Source: Paenibacillus sp. JZ16
Lineage (GTDB): Bacteria; Bacillota; Bacilli; Paenibacillales; Paenibacillaceae
Assembly: GCF_015326965.1 (NCBI RefSeq)
Contig: NZ_CP017659.1
Coordinates: 1,550,001-1,614,000, forward strand
Reading direction: 5' to 3'
DNA length: 64,000 nucleotides
Both the position numbers and the translations under genes were made by a program. Position 1 is the stretch's first letter; every line of letters starts with the position of its first letter. The notes beneath the pieces were generated by a model. It was not told the DNA's origin. It saw nothing but the letters and a program-made list of their open reading frames with translations, and searched no databases. Shown in pieces: positions 45,350-54,265 of this stretch.

Positions 45350-45913
45350 TTATTCCAAATTGGCGTGCAGCCCAAACATATTTTCCGAGTGAAGTTCCTT
45401 CATCTCCATCAATCTCAAGATAACGGCATCCAAGGCGATCAGCATCGTTTGCTCAAATAAAGAGGCCATCGGTTGAACGGTGACAAGAGATCCTTGATTC
45501 TGCTCCTTCGTTGTGCCCGGTAGCCGAACGATCGCATCCGAAAGCTTACCGATACGTGATTCGGGATTCACGGTGACCACCGCTACGGCAGAGCCTATAC
45601 CCTTGGCCTTCTGAGCCATAGACACCAAGCTCTGCGTTTCTCCGGAGCCTGAACCGATAAGTAGCAAATCCCGCGCGCCGATGGCCGGAGTTACCGTATC
45701 GCCCACGACATGAACCTTATACCCCATCTGCATTAATCGCATGGCAAAAGCTCGGATCATTAGACCGGATCTGCCGCCCCCCGCTAAGAAAATGGCATCG
45801 GATTGCACGATCCGTGTAATCAATTCCTCAATCTGATCAGCATTGATCTGCTGCACGGATGCCGATATCTCCTTGGCAATGTCCGCTGCATGTTGAAATA
45901 TCTTTTGACTCAT
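45350..45913 (-). CDS. hxlB: 6-phospho-3-hexuloisomerase
   Basis: 187 residues with an SIS fold: SDAIFLAGGGRSGLMIRAFAMRLMQMGYKVHVVGDTVTPAIG and LLIGSGSGETQSLV. It converts arabino-3-hexulose-6-phosphate to fructose-6-phosphate, the second step of formaldehyde fixation in the ribulose monophosphate pathway. The ATG is six bases after the hxlA stop. Normal length. Confidence 0.93.
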   Translation of the reverse strand: MSQKIFQHAADIAKEISASVQQINADQIEELITRIVQSDAIFLAGGGRSGLMIRAFAMRLMQMGYKVHVVGDTVTPAIGARDLLLIGSGSGETQSLVSMAQKAKGIGSAVAVVTVNPESRIGKLSDAIVRLPGTTKEQNQGSLVTVQPMASLFEQTMLIALDAVILRLMEMKELHSENMFGLHANLE

Positions 45914-45919
45914 CGTAAC

Positions 45920-46552
45920 TTAGACCTGCTTAACAAGCTGGTTCATCTGGGCCGCAACCGTTTTTTTATCGGATTGACCTGTGATTCCCCCTCCGACAAT
46001 CACGAGATCAGGATTCGCTTGGATCACCTCAGGGAGCGTCTCCATTTTGATTCCTCCCGCAACCGCCGTCTTGGCGTGCTTCACGACACGTTTGATCGCA
46101 GCCAATTCCTCGAATGAATTCTTGCCTTCCGCTTGGTGGTCGTAGCCGGAATGAACGCAAATGTAATCCACGCCCAAAGCGTCAATCTCCACTGCTCTAC
46201 TCTCAATGTCCTTCACATTGATCATATCGACCATCACTTGCTTACCTTGCTTGAGGGCTTCCGCTACCGCGCCTTTGATCGTAGCATCGTCGGATACACC
46301 TAACACCGTAATAATGTCCGCGCCGGCTTCGGATGCCTTCGCCACTTCATAACCGCCCGCATCCATAATTTTCAGATCGGCCAGCACACGCAGCTGCGGG
46401 AAAGCCTCTTTAATTGCTTTTACGGCATGAAGTCCTTCGTTAATGACAACCGGTGTTCCGATCTCCACGATGTCGATAAACTCGGCTACCTCAGCCACCA
46501 CTTGTTTTGCTTCAGGAATATTTACTAAATCCAATGCCAATTGAAGTTCCAT
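45920..46552 (-). CDS. hxlA: 3-hexulose-6-phosphate synthase
   Basis: 210 residues. MELQLALDLVNIPEAKQVVAEV opens the OMPDC-like fold; VLADLKIMDAGGYE carries the catalytic Asp-x-Lys-x-x-Asp pattern; AVAGGIKMETLPEVIQ and LVIVGGGIT close the phosphate site. It adds formaldehyde to ribulose-5-phosphate. TAAGGAGAG precedes the ATG. First gene of the operon. Confidence 0.94.
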   Translation of the reverse strand: MELQLALDLVNIPEAKQVVAEVAEFIDIVEIGTPVVINEGLHAVKAIKEAFPQLRVLADLKIMDAGGYEVAKASEAGADIITVLGVSDDATIKGAVAEALKQGKQVMVDMINVKDIESRAVEIDALGVDYICVHSGYDHQAEGKNSFEELAAIKRVVKHAKTAVAGGIKMETLPEVIQANPDLVIVGGGITGQSDKKTVAAQMNQLVKQV

Positions 46553-46597
46553 ATTGTTATTCTCTCCTTATGAACGTATTGGTTAATGACTACGCCC

Positions 46598-46603
46598 ATT
46601 GTA
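46598..46603 (-). promoter_or_regulatory. -10 box of the hxl operon
   Basis: TACAAT on the minus strand with a poor -35 region, as expected for an activator-dependent promoter. Confidence 0.45.
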
Positions 46604-46616
46604 GAGCAGATAGTTT

Positions 46617-46666
46617 ACTTTCCGGAAGTACGTACTTAGAAGTGAGATACTTACGTGGAAGTAAGT
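46617..46666. promoter_or_regulatory. Three tandem palindromes, probable HxlR sites
   Basis: ACTTTCCGGAAGT (46617-46629), AAGTACGTACTT (46626-46637) and ACTTAC-six bases-GTAAGT (46649-46666) lie just upstream of the hxlA -10. All share the AGTAAGT/ACTT half-site. They are where HxlR would be expected to bind. Confidence 0.6.
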
Positions 46667-46730
46667 AATACGGCGGGACAAGGGTTTATGGGCTCCGTTT
46701 AATTAGCAATGCATACTGCTCCAAGACGCT

Positions 46731-46909
46731 GGTAAAAAACAATTAAGCCCATTTATTCACTTTTCGGCTCGCATTCGGCTGTGGTTTAATATAGTTGTCA
46801 GGCCGGACAAAATGATCGGAAAGGAGGCTGAACGAATTGATTCAGAATATGGAGGTGGCATCCGCATAAGCGGGTGTCACGTTTAGGGGAGCCCGTTATA
46901 GGGCTCCCT
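46731..46909 (+). ncRNA. Three-copy peptide-RNA element, copy 1
   Basis: Order: conserved box GGTAAAAAACAATTA (46731-46745); -10 region TGGTTTAATATAG near 46782-46794; hairpin 1 TTGTC/GACAA (46795-46810); AAAGGAGG (46820-46827); a 10-residue frame (46837-46869); hairpin 2 (46855-46880) with the stop codon in its loop; hairpin 3 GGGAGCCC/GGGCTCCC (46886-46909). The distance from the upstream box to the start codon is 106 bases, with 105 and 106 in the other two copies. No -35 box is conserved, so an activator may bind the upstream box. I know of no named family with this form. Confidence 0.75.
46837..46869 (+). CDS. Conserved 10-residue peptide MIQNMEVASA (copy 1)
   Basis: TTG start nine bases after AAAGGAGG. 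The frame is MIQNMEVASA and stops at TAA, in the loop of hairpin 2. The second copy reads MIQNMEVTSA and the third MIQIREVVFA; the third has ATG at the same place, which confirms the start. The codons of the last residues also build the hairpin, so both peptide and RNA seem selected. Function unknown. Confidence 0.6.
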   Translation: MIQNMEVASA

Positions 46910-46944
46910 TTCATTTACAATCCGATAGCATTGGAGAAATGATT

Positions 46945-47490
46945 ATGTCACATACATCTGAACCAGCCGTTATTATTGTCACTGGTGTCATGGCTTCCGG
47001 TAAATCGACGGTAGCCCAGCTGCTGGCCGAGAAATTTGAACGCGGAGTCCACTTGAGGGGAGACGCGTTTCGGAGAATGATTATCAAGGGCAGGGAAGAA
47101 ATGCTTCCGGATGCTTCAGACGAAGCAAAACGGCAGCTTGCCCTGCGCTACAGATTATCGGCCTCCACTGCCAGAACCTATGCTGAAGCGGGTTTTCATG
47201 TCGTCCTCCAGGACGTCATTCTCGGCCCCGCGCTGCTGCAAATAACCGAAATGCTAAACGGCCTTCCCGTTTACGTCGTTGTGCTGAACCCATCTGAGAA
47301 TGCCATCAGCGCACGCGAGCAGATTCGTAACAAAAAAGGCTACGGGGTATGGACCATCCATGAGCTGAACCGGCGTTTGAACGACGAAACGCCGAGAATC
47401 GGCATGTGGCTGGATACCTCCGATTTATCTCCGGAAGAGACCGCCCAAGAGATTTGGAAGCGGATATGGAACGAGGGGCAGATCCGCTAA
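46945..47490 (+). CDS. P-loop kinase-like protein (AAA_33 / chloramphenicol phosphotransferase-like)
   Basis: 181 residues from ATG 46945 (GGAG eight bases upstream; an ATG at 46939 is too close). The P-loop is GVMASGKS (residues 14-21) and VHLRGDAFRRM fits a substrate-binding loop. The fold is that of small nucleotide or antibiotic kinases; substrate not recognised. The gene sits between copies 1 and 2 of the peptide-RNA element, each in the same orientation, and copy 1 could act as its leader. Confidence 0.72.
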   Translation: MSHTSEPAVIIVTGVMASGKSTVAQLLAEKFERGVHLRGDAFRRMIIKGREEMLPDASDEAKRQLALRYRLSASTARTYAEAGFHVVLQDVILGPALLQITEMLNGLPVYVVVLNPSENAISAREQIRNKKGYGVWTIHELNRRLNDETPRIGMWLDTSDLSPEETAQEIWKRIWNEGQIR

Positions 47491-47524
47491 CATAAACCCG
47501 GTATCATTCATGACAAGAATTCCT

Positions 47525-47702
47525 GGTAAAAAACAATTATGCCTGTTTATTCACTTTAGTCCTGCAGCCGGCCGTGGTTTAATATAGATGTCCGGCTGGA
47601 CCAAATGATCGGAAAGGAGGCTGAACGAATTGATTCAGAATATGGAGGTGACATCTGCGTAAGCGGATGTCACGTTAAGGGGAGCCCTCTATAGGGCTCC
47701 CC
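47525..47702 (+). ncRNA. Three-copy peptide-RNA element, copy 2
   Basis: Same order as copy 1 with a 48-base identical core from the AAATGATCGG before the ribosome site to the GAGGTG codons. Hairpin 1 is GTCC-GGCT-GGAC (47590-47601). Hairpin 2 (GTGACATCTGC / GCGGATGTCAC) has the loop GUAA, a GNRA-type tetraloop that includes the stop codon. Hairpin 3 is GGGGAGCCCT / AGGGCTCCCC (47679-47702). There is no gene downstream on this strand, so it cannot be only a leader. Confidence 0.75.
47630..47662 (+). CDS. Conserved 10-residue peptide MIQNMEVTSA (copy 2)
   Basis: TTG at 47630-47632, nine bases after AAAGGAGG, ending at TAA 47660-47662. Differs from copy 1 by one residue (Ala to Thr at position 8) while the third-base changes keep the pairing of hairpin 2. 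Confidence 0.6.
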   Translation: MIQNMEVTSA

Positions 47703-47713
47703 TTCATTTCATT

Positions 47714-48730
47714 TTACTCATAGATCACAGCTTTGATCTCGTCGCTATCGATATTATTTTTGTCATACCAGTAAAATCCCGTATCGATCTGCGGTTCAAC
47801 CTTCTCCCCTTTGATGGCCGCCACGGCGGCTTTTACCGTCTCATATCCGATGCCGACCGGATTCTGCGTGATGGCTCCCGCCATCGTTCCATTCTTGATT
47901 GCGTCAATCTGCGCTTTTCCGGAATCGAACCCGACCACGATAATCTGACCTTCCTTCTTCATCTCCGTTACCGCATTAATGACCCCGACGGCCGAACCCT
48001 CATTCGCCCCGAATATCCCTTTCAAATCCGGATGCGCCTGCATCATCGCTTTGGCCAAGTCCGTCGACTTCAAGTGATCCCCGCCTCCGTACTGGATGTC
48101 AACGATTTCGATATTCGGGTACTTCTCTTCGATCTGCTTCTTGAAGCCGTCACGGCGGCTAACCCCGGTCACGCTGGTCTGGTCATGGACCACCATGGCG
48201 ATTTTGCCTTCATTCCCGATGAGCTCAGCCATTTTATCCGCCGCAAGCGCGGATGCAGCCATATTGTCCGTCGATGCCGTCGTTACCGGAATGTCGCTTT
48301 CCACGCCCGAATCGAAGGCGATGATCGGAATGTTGTTTTCCTGGGCTTTTTTCAGATAAGGAATGGAGGCCTGGCTATCCAGTGCAGCAAAACCGATCGC
48401 GCTTGGTTTCTTATCGAGTGCTGCCTGCAGCATTTCGATCTGCTTATCCACCTGGGATTCCGTCTCTGGTCCTTCAAAGGTAATCTTTACGCCAAGCTCT
48501 TCCCCTGCCTGCTCGGCACCGGTTTTTACCGCCTGCCAGAACTGATGCTGAAAGCCTTTGGAAATGATCGGAATATAGATTTCCCCTTCGGCAGCCGAAC
48601 CGGAGCCTGAGCCGGATCCGCCCTCGCTTGGACTGTCGGTTCCTGAAGCGCTCTTGCCCGATGAACCGCAAGCCGCCAGCAGGCTTGCAGTCAGCATGAG
48701 AATCAGAGCCAATACGGAAAGCTTTTTCAT
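47714..48730 (-). CDS. Sugar ABC transporter substrate-binding lipoprotein
   Basis: 338 residues from ATG 48730 (GGGGAG upstream); longer frame not supported. Lipobox LLAAC with Cys21 gives a lipoprotein. After a Ser/Gly linker comes a periplasmic-binding-protein (LacI-like) fold: IPIISKGFQHQFWQAVKTGAEQAG and DSGKAQIDAIKNGTMAGAITQNPVGIGYETV. Last gene of the ABC operon. It binds a pentose or hexose outside the membrane; the exact sugar is unknown. Confidence 0.88.
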   Translation of the reverse strand: MKKLSVLALILMLTASLLAACGSSGKSASGTDSPSEGGSGSGSGSAAEGEIYIPIISKGFQHQFWQAVKTGAEQAGEELGVKITFEGPETESQVDKQIEMLQAALDKKPSAIGFAALDSQASIPYLKKAQENNIPIIAFDSGVESDIPVTTASTDNMAASALAADKMAELIGNEGKIAMVVHDQTSVTGVSRRDGFKKQIEEKYPNIEIVDIQYGGGDHLKSTDLAKAMMQAHPDLKGIFGANEGSAVGVINAVTEMKKEGQIIVVGFDSGKAQIDAIKNGTMAGAITQNPVGIGYETVKAAVAAIKGEKVEPQIDTGFYWYDKNNIDSDEIKAVIYE

Positions 48731-48853
48731 AATCTCCATCTCCCCTTGTTTATCAAAATAGTACATCTATAGAACTTCCATCCAAGGAAGCTTCTATCCA
48801 GATTAAGCTAGCACACGGCTAACCGAGCGCGGATCGCAGTTCTAGCAGAGGAC

Positions 48854-49822
48854 TTACGCTTTGCGTCTGCGCAAAATATCCGCATACACCGCGAGTATAA
48901 TGACAAATCCTACGACAACGGTTTGCCACTCCTGCGGCACGGACAGAATACGTAATCCATTCGTCAGCACGCTCATGATCAATGCGCCGATGACCGTGCC
49001 GATGATGGTACCCTTCCCGCCGCTGAGCGAAGTCCCCCCGATTACGACCGCCGCGATGGCTTCCAGCTCATAACCGGCCCCCAGCGCCGGGTTCGCCGAG
49101 TTCAGCCTCGATGCCATCATGACACCCGCCAAACCGGTAAAGGCGCCGGTTAAGGTGTAAATGACGATTTTCCAGAATCCCACATTAACACCCGACAATC
49201 GGGTCGCCTCTTCGTTGCTGCCTAGCGCAAAGTTATACCGGCCGATGATGGTCTTCGATAAGATGAGGTAGCCCACAACCGCCGCGATGAAGAAAATAAC
49301 GACCGCATTCGGAATATCGAGGCCCGGTATCAGCCAGCCCAGCACGCTGCCTTGGGACACCTCGGCAAAGCTTTCGGCGTCGTTGAAATAGACCGGCTTG
49401 GCTCCGGAGATAATCAGTGCCAGTCCTTTAGCGATCATCATCATCGCCAGCGTTGCGATGAAAGGCGGGATCTTCATCTTCGCCACCGCCGTACCGGATA
49501 GAAGCCCGCATAGCGCGCCCGTCAATATCCCCCCAAGAATGCCGACCGGAACCGGCAATCCCCAGAAGGTGATGCAGACGCCGGTCATAACGCCGCTAAG
49601 TGTCATGACCGTTCCGACAGACAGATCAATACCGCCGGTAATGATGACAAAGGTAGATCCTAAGGCAAGAACGCCGATCACCGCGGTCGAGAGAAGAATG
49701 CCCACGATATTGGAGAATTGAAAGAAATTGCTGGATGAGAATGTAAAGAATAGTATGAGAACAACCAAGCTGGCTAAGGCCAGCACTTGCTGAAGTGCGC
49801 CCGATTTGATTTGAATGTTCAT
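48854..49822 (-). CDS. Sugar ABC transporter permease (RbsC-like)
   Basis: 322 residues from ATG 49822 (AGGAGGAG upstream). About eight helices; FVIITGGIDLSVGTVMTLSGVM, IPPFIATLAMMMIAKGLALI and YELEAIAAVVIGGTSLSGGKGTIIGTVIGALIM are characteristic of RbsC/XylH permeases. Forms the membrane channel with the neighbouring ATPase. Normal length. Confidence 0.93.
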   Translation of the reverse strand: MNIQIKSGALQQVLALASLVVLILFFTFSSSNFFQFSNIVGILLSTAVIGVLALGSTFVIITGGIDLSVGTVMTLSGVMTGVCITFWGLPVPVGILGGILTGALCGLLSGTAVAKMKIPPFIATLAMMMIAKGLALIISGAKPVYFNDAESFAEVSQGSVLGWLIPGLDIPNAVVIFFIAAVVGYLILSKTIIGRYNFALGSNEEATRLSGVNVGFWKIVIYTLTGAFTGLAGVMMASRLNSANPALGAGYELEAIAAVVIGGTSLSGGKGTIIGTVIGALIMSVLTNGLRILSVPQEWQTVVVGFVIILAVYADILRRRKA

Positions 49823-49856
49823 CTGTTTACTCCTCCTAACGTGTATGGATAACGGC

Positions 49857-51356
49857 TTACATCCTTGCTGTAGCCAGATGCATAATGCTTTCTTGGGTCG
49901 CCTCTGCTTGATCCAGCTCGCCCGTAATCCGGCCTTCACACATCACGAGAACCCGATGACTCATCCGTAAAATTTCAGGCAGCTCTGAGGAGATCATAAT
50001 GATCGATTTACCCTGTGCCGTAAGATCGTTCAGCAGGCGATAGATTTCGCTCTTGGCCCCTACATCGATCCCGCGCGTCGGTTCATCGAAGATCAGAATG
50101 TCGCAATCGCGGGCCAGCCATTTGCCGATAACGACTTTCTGCTGATTACCGCCGGAGAGGAATTTGACCTCTTGGTCCACATGCGGTGTTTTGACCTTCA
50201 ATCGTTCGACCATATCCTCCGCCTGCTTGCGAATCCTGGTCGTATTCATCCAGCCGGCTGGGCCCAGAAAGTTACGGTATGAGGCGATAGCCACATTGCT
50301 CTTCACATCCAGATCGACGACACATCCATAGCGCTTGCGATCCTCGGATAAATAACCGATCCCTTGGCGCACCGCATCATGGGGGCCCTTGATCGTTATC
50401 TTGCGGCCATGAACATGAATCTCGCCGGATTGTATGCGGTCGGCACCAAAGATCGCTCGGGCAAGCTCTGTCCGCCCCGCACCAACCAGGCCTGCAATGC
50501 CAAGGATTTCTCCCTTTTTCAGAGTGAAGTTAATGTCCTTCAAAGTTCGGCCTTGATTCAGTCCTTTAACCTCCAATACCGTCTCACGTTCACCTGCGCT
50601 CTTCTTCGGTTTCGAGGTCTCGTAGATCTGACGGCCAACCATTTTGGAAATAATGTCCTGTGTGGTGACTTCATCCGTTGAAACCGTATCGATATACTGT
50701 CCGTCACGCATCACCGTAATGCGATCCGTAATTCGCTTGATCTCATCCATCCGATGGGAAATGTAAACGATTCCAACTCCGCCTTCTCGAAGCTGACGAA
50801 TGATGCGGAACAAATCCTCAATCTCGGTTTCGCTTAAAGCTGCAGTAGGCTCATCCATGACCAGCACGTCGGCGTTATAAGACAATGCCTTGGCAATCTC
50901 CACCATCTGCTGCTTGGCAACCGTTAGTTCCGAAACCTTGATGGATGGATCCATGTCCAGCCCCATCCGCTCGAACAGTTCCTTCACCTGCCGATTTAGC
51001 GCCTGATTGTCCAGAAACAACTTGAGCTTTCTGCGCGGCTCCCGCCCGATGAATATGTTCTGAGCAACCGTCAGATCAGGCGCCAAGTTCAGTTCCTGAT
51101 GGATCATGCTGATCCCGGCGTCTTGAGCCGCTTTCGGATTCGTTAACTCAACGGGCTGCCCTTTGTACCTGATCGTACCTTCGTCCTTCTGGTATACGCC
51201 GGTCAATATTTTCATCATCGTTGACTTGCCGGCGCCGTTCTCACCCATTAGCGCATGGACTTCACCGCGCAGCAGCTCGAATCGGCAATGATTTAATGCA
51301 AGCACGCCCGGAAATTCCTTCGTGATTCCTTCCATTTGTATCAATACTTCGCTCAA
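49857..51356 (-). CDS. Sugar ABC transporter ATP-binding protein (RbsA-like, two domains)
   Basis: 499 residues from a TTG start. Two nucleotide-binding domains: first with GENGAGKS and VMDEPTAALSETE, second with LVGAGRTELARAIFG and FLSGGNQQKVVIGKWLARDCDILIFDEPTRGIDVGAKSEIY. The degenerate first P-loop of the second half is normal in this family. It powers uptake of the sugar bound by the binding protein. The TTG start lies after GAGGTGAGGG. Confidence 0.93.
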   Translation of the reverse strand: MSEVLIQMEGITKEFPGVLALNHCRFELLRGEVHALMGENGAGKSTMMKILTGVYQKDEGTIRYKGQPVELTNPKAAQDAGISMIHQELNLAPDLTVAQNIFIGREPRRKLKLFLDNQALNRQVKELFERMGLDMDPSIKVSELTVAKQQMVEIAKALSYNADVLVMDEPTAALSETEIEDLFRIIRQLREGGVGIVYISHRMDEIKRITDRITVMRDGQYIDTVSTDEVTTQDIISKMVGRQIYETSKPKKSAGERETVLEVKGLNQGRTLKDINFTLKKGEILGIAGLVGAGRTELARAIFGADRIQSGEIHVHGRKITIKGPHDAVRQGIGYLSEDRKRYGCVVDLDVKSNVAIASYRNFLGPAGWMNTTRIRKQAEDMVERLKVKTPHVDQEVKFLSGGNQQKVVIGKWLARDCDILIFDEPTRGIDVGAKSEIYRLLNDLTAQGKSIIMISSELPEILRMSHRVLVMCEGRITGELDQAEATQESIMHLATARM

Positions 51357-51491
51357 AGACCCTCACCTCTCTAGCTGGCACCATTTATGAATCATTGTAC
51401 AAATCGGTCTCCGATGGAGGAATGGAATATTCTCTGATCCATGTTGAATAATCTATGATCTGTTAACAGGCTCCCCCCATAAAGGAAGAAG

Positions 51492-52472
51492 CTACTCTTC
51501 CACAAAGGGAAAGAGCAGCTTCTGGTTCTCCTCGGTATACATATTGTCTTTGTTGATGACAACGGAATCGGTGTACACGTTGCGTAACACCTTGTCTCCT
51601 TCGATGATGGATATAGCTGTTTTGATGCCCAAATAGCCGATGTTGAAGGGCTTCTGAACAATGGTGGATTGAAGAACCCCCTCTTCGAGCAGCTTGACTT
51701 CCTTCACCGAGCTGTCGAATCCGACCAGCTTAACCTTGCCCGCCAGCCCCAGTTCTCGGATCGCTCTTCCTGCCCCGACTGTAGAAGGCTCATTCAGCCC
51801 CACGATTCCATTCAGGTCAGGCCTTTCCAACAGCAGTTTCTTCGTGATGTCATAGGCACGCTCCTCCTTGCCCTCGCTGTAGTAAGTGCCCACGATTTCC
51901 GTGCCGCTGCGCTGCTCCAGAATGCTTCGAACCCCTTGTTCCCTTTCGATCTGCGTCGAGGCCCCCCGTACGAAACTGATAATGGCGACCTCCGCATTTG
52001 CGGAGAGCAACGAAGAAAGCTCCTTGCCTGCCTTCTGTCCGGCATTCACATTGTCGGTCGCGATCAAGCTCTGCGCGTAATCGCCGTTCACCGCGGAATC
52101 AATCATGATAAGCGGAATGTCAGCCTTGCGAATGGACTCCGCTACAGGAACTAGGCGGTTATAATCACCTGCTGCCATAACAATCGCATCCGGCTTCTGC
52201 TTGATAGCTTCCTCCAGCAATTGAATCTGCAAGTCCACTTCGATTTCCTGAGTCGGTCCTACCACCGAGACATCCACACCGAATTCACGAGAAGCCGTGT
52301 TCACCCCTTCAATCAGTACACGCCAGAATTCAATCTCATCCAGCGCTTTAACACCCACGATGATCCTCTTGGGTCCGGGTTCTTCCTTGGACCACTGAAG
52401 GGCGATATAACCCAGGATGAATACCGGAATCAGCAGCAGTAAAACATATCGCAGTCTCATGTACGACTTCAT
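51492..52472 (-). CDS. Membrane-anchored sugar-binding protein, sensor type
   Basis: 326 residues from ATG 52472 (GGAGGGGG upstream), four bases overlapping the histidine kinase stop. It has a transmembrane anchor at the N-terminus (LRYVLLLLIPVFILGYIAL) and no lipobox, then a periplasmic-binding-protein fold (IVGVKALDEIEFWRVLIEGVN). Unlike the binding lipoprotein, its anchor and its gene position with the kinase point to a signalling role, as for XylFII in the XylFII-LytS-YesN systems of Clostridia. Confidence 0.82.
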   Translation of the reverse strand: MKSYMRLRYVLLLLIPVFILGYIALQWSKEEPGPKRIIVGVKALDEIEFWRVLIEGVNTASREFGVDVSVVGPTQEIEVDLQIQLLEEAIKQKPDAIVMAAGDYNRLVPVAESIRKADIPLIMIDSAVNGDYAQSLIATDNVNAGQKAGKELSSLLSANAEVAIISFVRGASTQIEREQGVRSILEQRSGTEIVGTYYSEGKEERAYDITKKLLLERPDLNGIVGLNEPSTVGAGRAIRELGLAGKVKLVGFDSSVKEVKLLEEGVLQSTIVQKPFNIGYLGIKTAISIIEGDKVLRNVYTDSVVINKDNMYTEENQKLLFPFVEE

Positions 52473-54265
52473 GGCACATCCCCCTCCATGCTCCGCCATT
52501 CATCCGGATGAACGGCCGGAATAAGCACCGTGACGTTTGTCCCCGCTCCGGGCTCGCTCGTATAGCGAAGACCATATTCCGCTCCAAAATATAACTGAAT
52601 CCGCTGATGGACATTCGCTATCCCAACGCTGTTTCTCGAATGTTGGCTCCCTGTAGAGATTAATAATGTCTCAACCTTGGACCGATCCATGCCGATGCCG
52701 TCATCCATGACTTGAAACCGAATCCGATCATCCTGAAGTCTCCCCGTAATCGTGATCGTGCCCGGCCCTTCCTTGTTCTTGATGCCATGATAAATGGCAT
52801 TCTCCACCAGAGGCTGCAGCAGCACCTTCAACGTCAGATAAGGATAAAGCTCGCGGTCCATATCCAGAGTAAACCGGATTTTATCCTGGTATCGCATTTG
52901 TTGTATTTTTAAATAATTCGTTATATGTTCCACCTCGGTAGCAATCGGGATCATTTCCCTCCCTTTGCTGAGCGAAGCTCGAAACAGCCTTGCTAGAGCC
53001 GATGTCATCAGAATCACCTCATCATGCTTTTTGCTCTCGGCCATCCATATAATGGAATCCAGCGTATTGTAGAGGAAATGGGGATTGATTTGGGCTTGCA
53101 GGGCATTCAATTCGCTTTTCCTCTTAATTTCCTGTTCTATCACGATCTGGTCCATCAATTCCTTGACCTTCAGCACCATCACATTGAAGCTGCGGGCCAA
53201 GCCGGAGATTTCCCTGGAATGCCCCACAGGAACCCGGATATCGAAATTTCCCTTCTCCACTTCCGTCATCTTTTCCTGGAGCTTCTTGATGGGACGCGTG
53301 AGGTTGCGGGAGATAACGACGGAGAACAGCACGCCGACGCCAAGACATAACAATCCCGCTATAGCAAAAGAAAGCTGCATCTGCTTCTTATTGTCCACCA
53401 GCTCATTCTCGTAAAAAACGCCGACGATTTTCCAGCCGAAATCCGTGTCCTTGATGCTGTAAATCCGGCTTGCTCCGCCCTCCTTCACGACAAAACCTCC
53501 TTGCTTGTCCTGAAGCACCTGCTCTAATCTCTCCGTCTTCAAATTGCTGTAGAGCAGCTGCTGCTGCGGGTGATACACAATCCGGCCTTGACGGTCAATC
53601 ACAAACACGTAACCCCGGTTCCCCAGGTCGAGCTTGCTGAGCATATCGTTAATCACCTTGAAGTTGAGATCGATCAACAGGATGCCGAGCCCGTTAGAAG
53701 AGTTCACGCCGCTAAGCTCGCGGCTTAGTGATACAACCCAGCGGTACTCTCCCTTAATAACCGGCTGTACATGCGACGAGGAGATCACTGTCTGTCCCTT
53801 GTTTTCCTTCGCCTGCCGATACCAGGGCTGCTCCGATAACACAATATAAGGATTCAATTCAGCGTCCGCCCGATCGGAGATAAAGGTGCCGCCGGCTCCA
53901 AAAATGTTAATCGACGCAATATCTTTGCGCGAAACCCGAATCGAGTGGAAATATTCCGATATCTTCGCTTTCAACATAGCCAGTTCCGCAGGCTGCAGTT
54001 CATCTGCCGAGGCGAGGTATTCCCTCACGTTCGGGTTGTTCATCGTCGCCAGCGAGATGTCCTTCATCCCGGTGATGTAAGTTTGGATATTCGCATTCAC
54101 TTGATTGATCAGCTCGGAGGTATAACTCTCCGCCGTTTCGCGAACAGCCGATTCGGACAGCCGGTAGGAGATGAAGATCAACAGCAGCGCCGTAAATAAT
54201 ACAAGCATCATGAATGAGCTGGCAATGCGGGACTGAATGCTTTTGATCCGCTGCGGAGCCATCAT
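52469..54265 (-). CDS. YesM-type sensor histidine kinase
   Basis: 598 residues. Two helices bracket an extracellular dCache-like domain (to ~300), then a HAMP segment, and the kinase domain with QINPHFLYNTLDSIIWM around residue 395 and the ATP site (VENAIYHGIKN and DDGIGM). The ATG overlaps the response regulator stop by four bases. It signals to the AraC-type response regulator next to it. Confidence 0.92.
   Translation of the reverse strand: MMAPQRIKSIQSRIASSFMMLVLFTALLLIFISYRLSESAVRETAESYTSELINQVNANIQTYITGMKDISLATMNNPNVREYLASADELQPAELAMLKAKISEYFHSIRVSRKDIASINIFGAGGTFISDRADAELNPYIVLSEQPWYRQAKENKGQTVISSSHVQPVIKGEYRWVVSLSRELSGVNSSNGLGILLIDLNFKVINDMLSKLDLGNRGYVFVIDRQGRIVYHPQQQLLYSNLKTERLEQVLQDKQGGFVVKEGGASRIYSIKDTDFGWKIVGVFYENELVDNKKQMQLSFAIAGLLCLGVGVLFSVVISRNLTRPIKKLQEKMTEVEKGNFDIRVPVGHSREISGLARSFNVMVLKVKELMDQIVIEQEIKRKSELNALQAQINPHFLYNTLDSIIWMAESKKHDEVILMTSALARLFRASLSKGREMIPIATEVEHITNYLKIQQMRYQDKIRFTLDMDRELYPYLTLKVLLQPLVENAIYHGIKNKEGPGTITITGRLQDDRIRFQVMDDGIGMDRSKVETLLISTGSQHSRNSVGIANVHQRIQLYFGAEYGLRYTSEPGAGTNVTVLIPAVHPDEWRSMEGDVP

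Noticed and set aside
47679..47702. Hairpin as terminator of the ABC operon only
   Set aside because: It belongs to the peptide element, where it is repeated in all three copies; it may serve the operon too, but lacks a T run in that direction.
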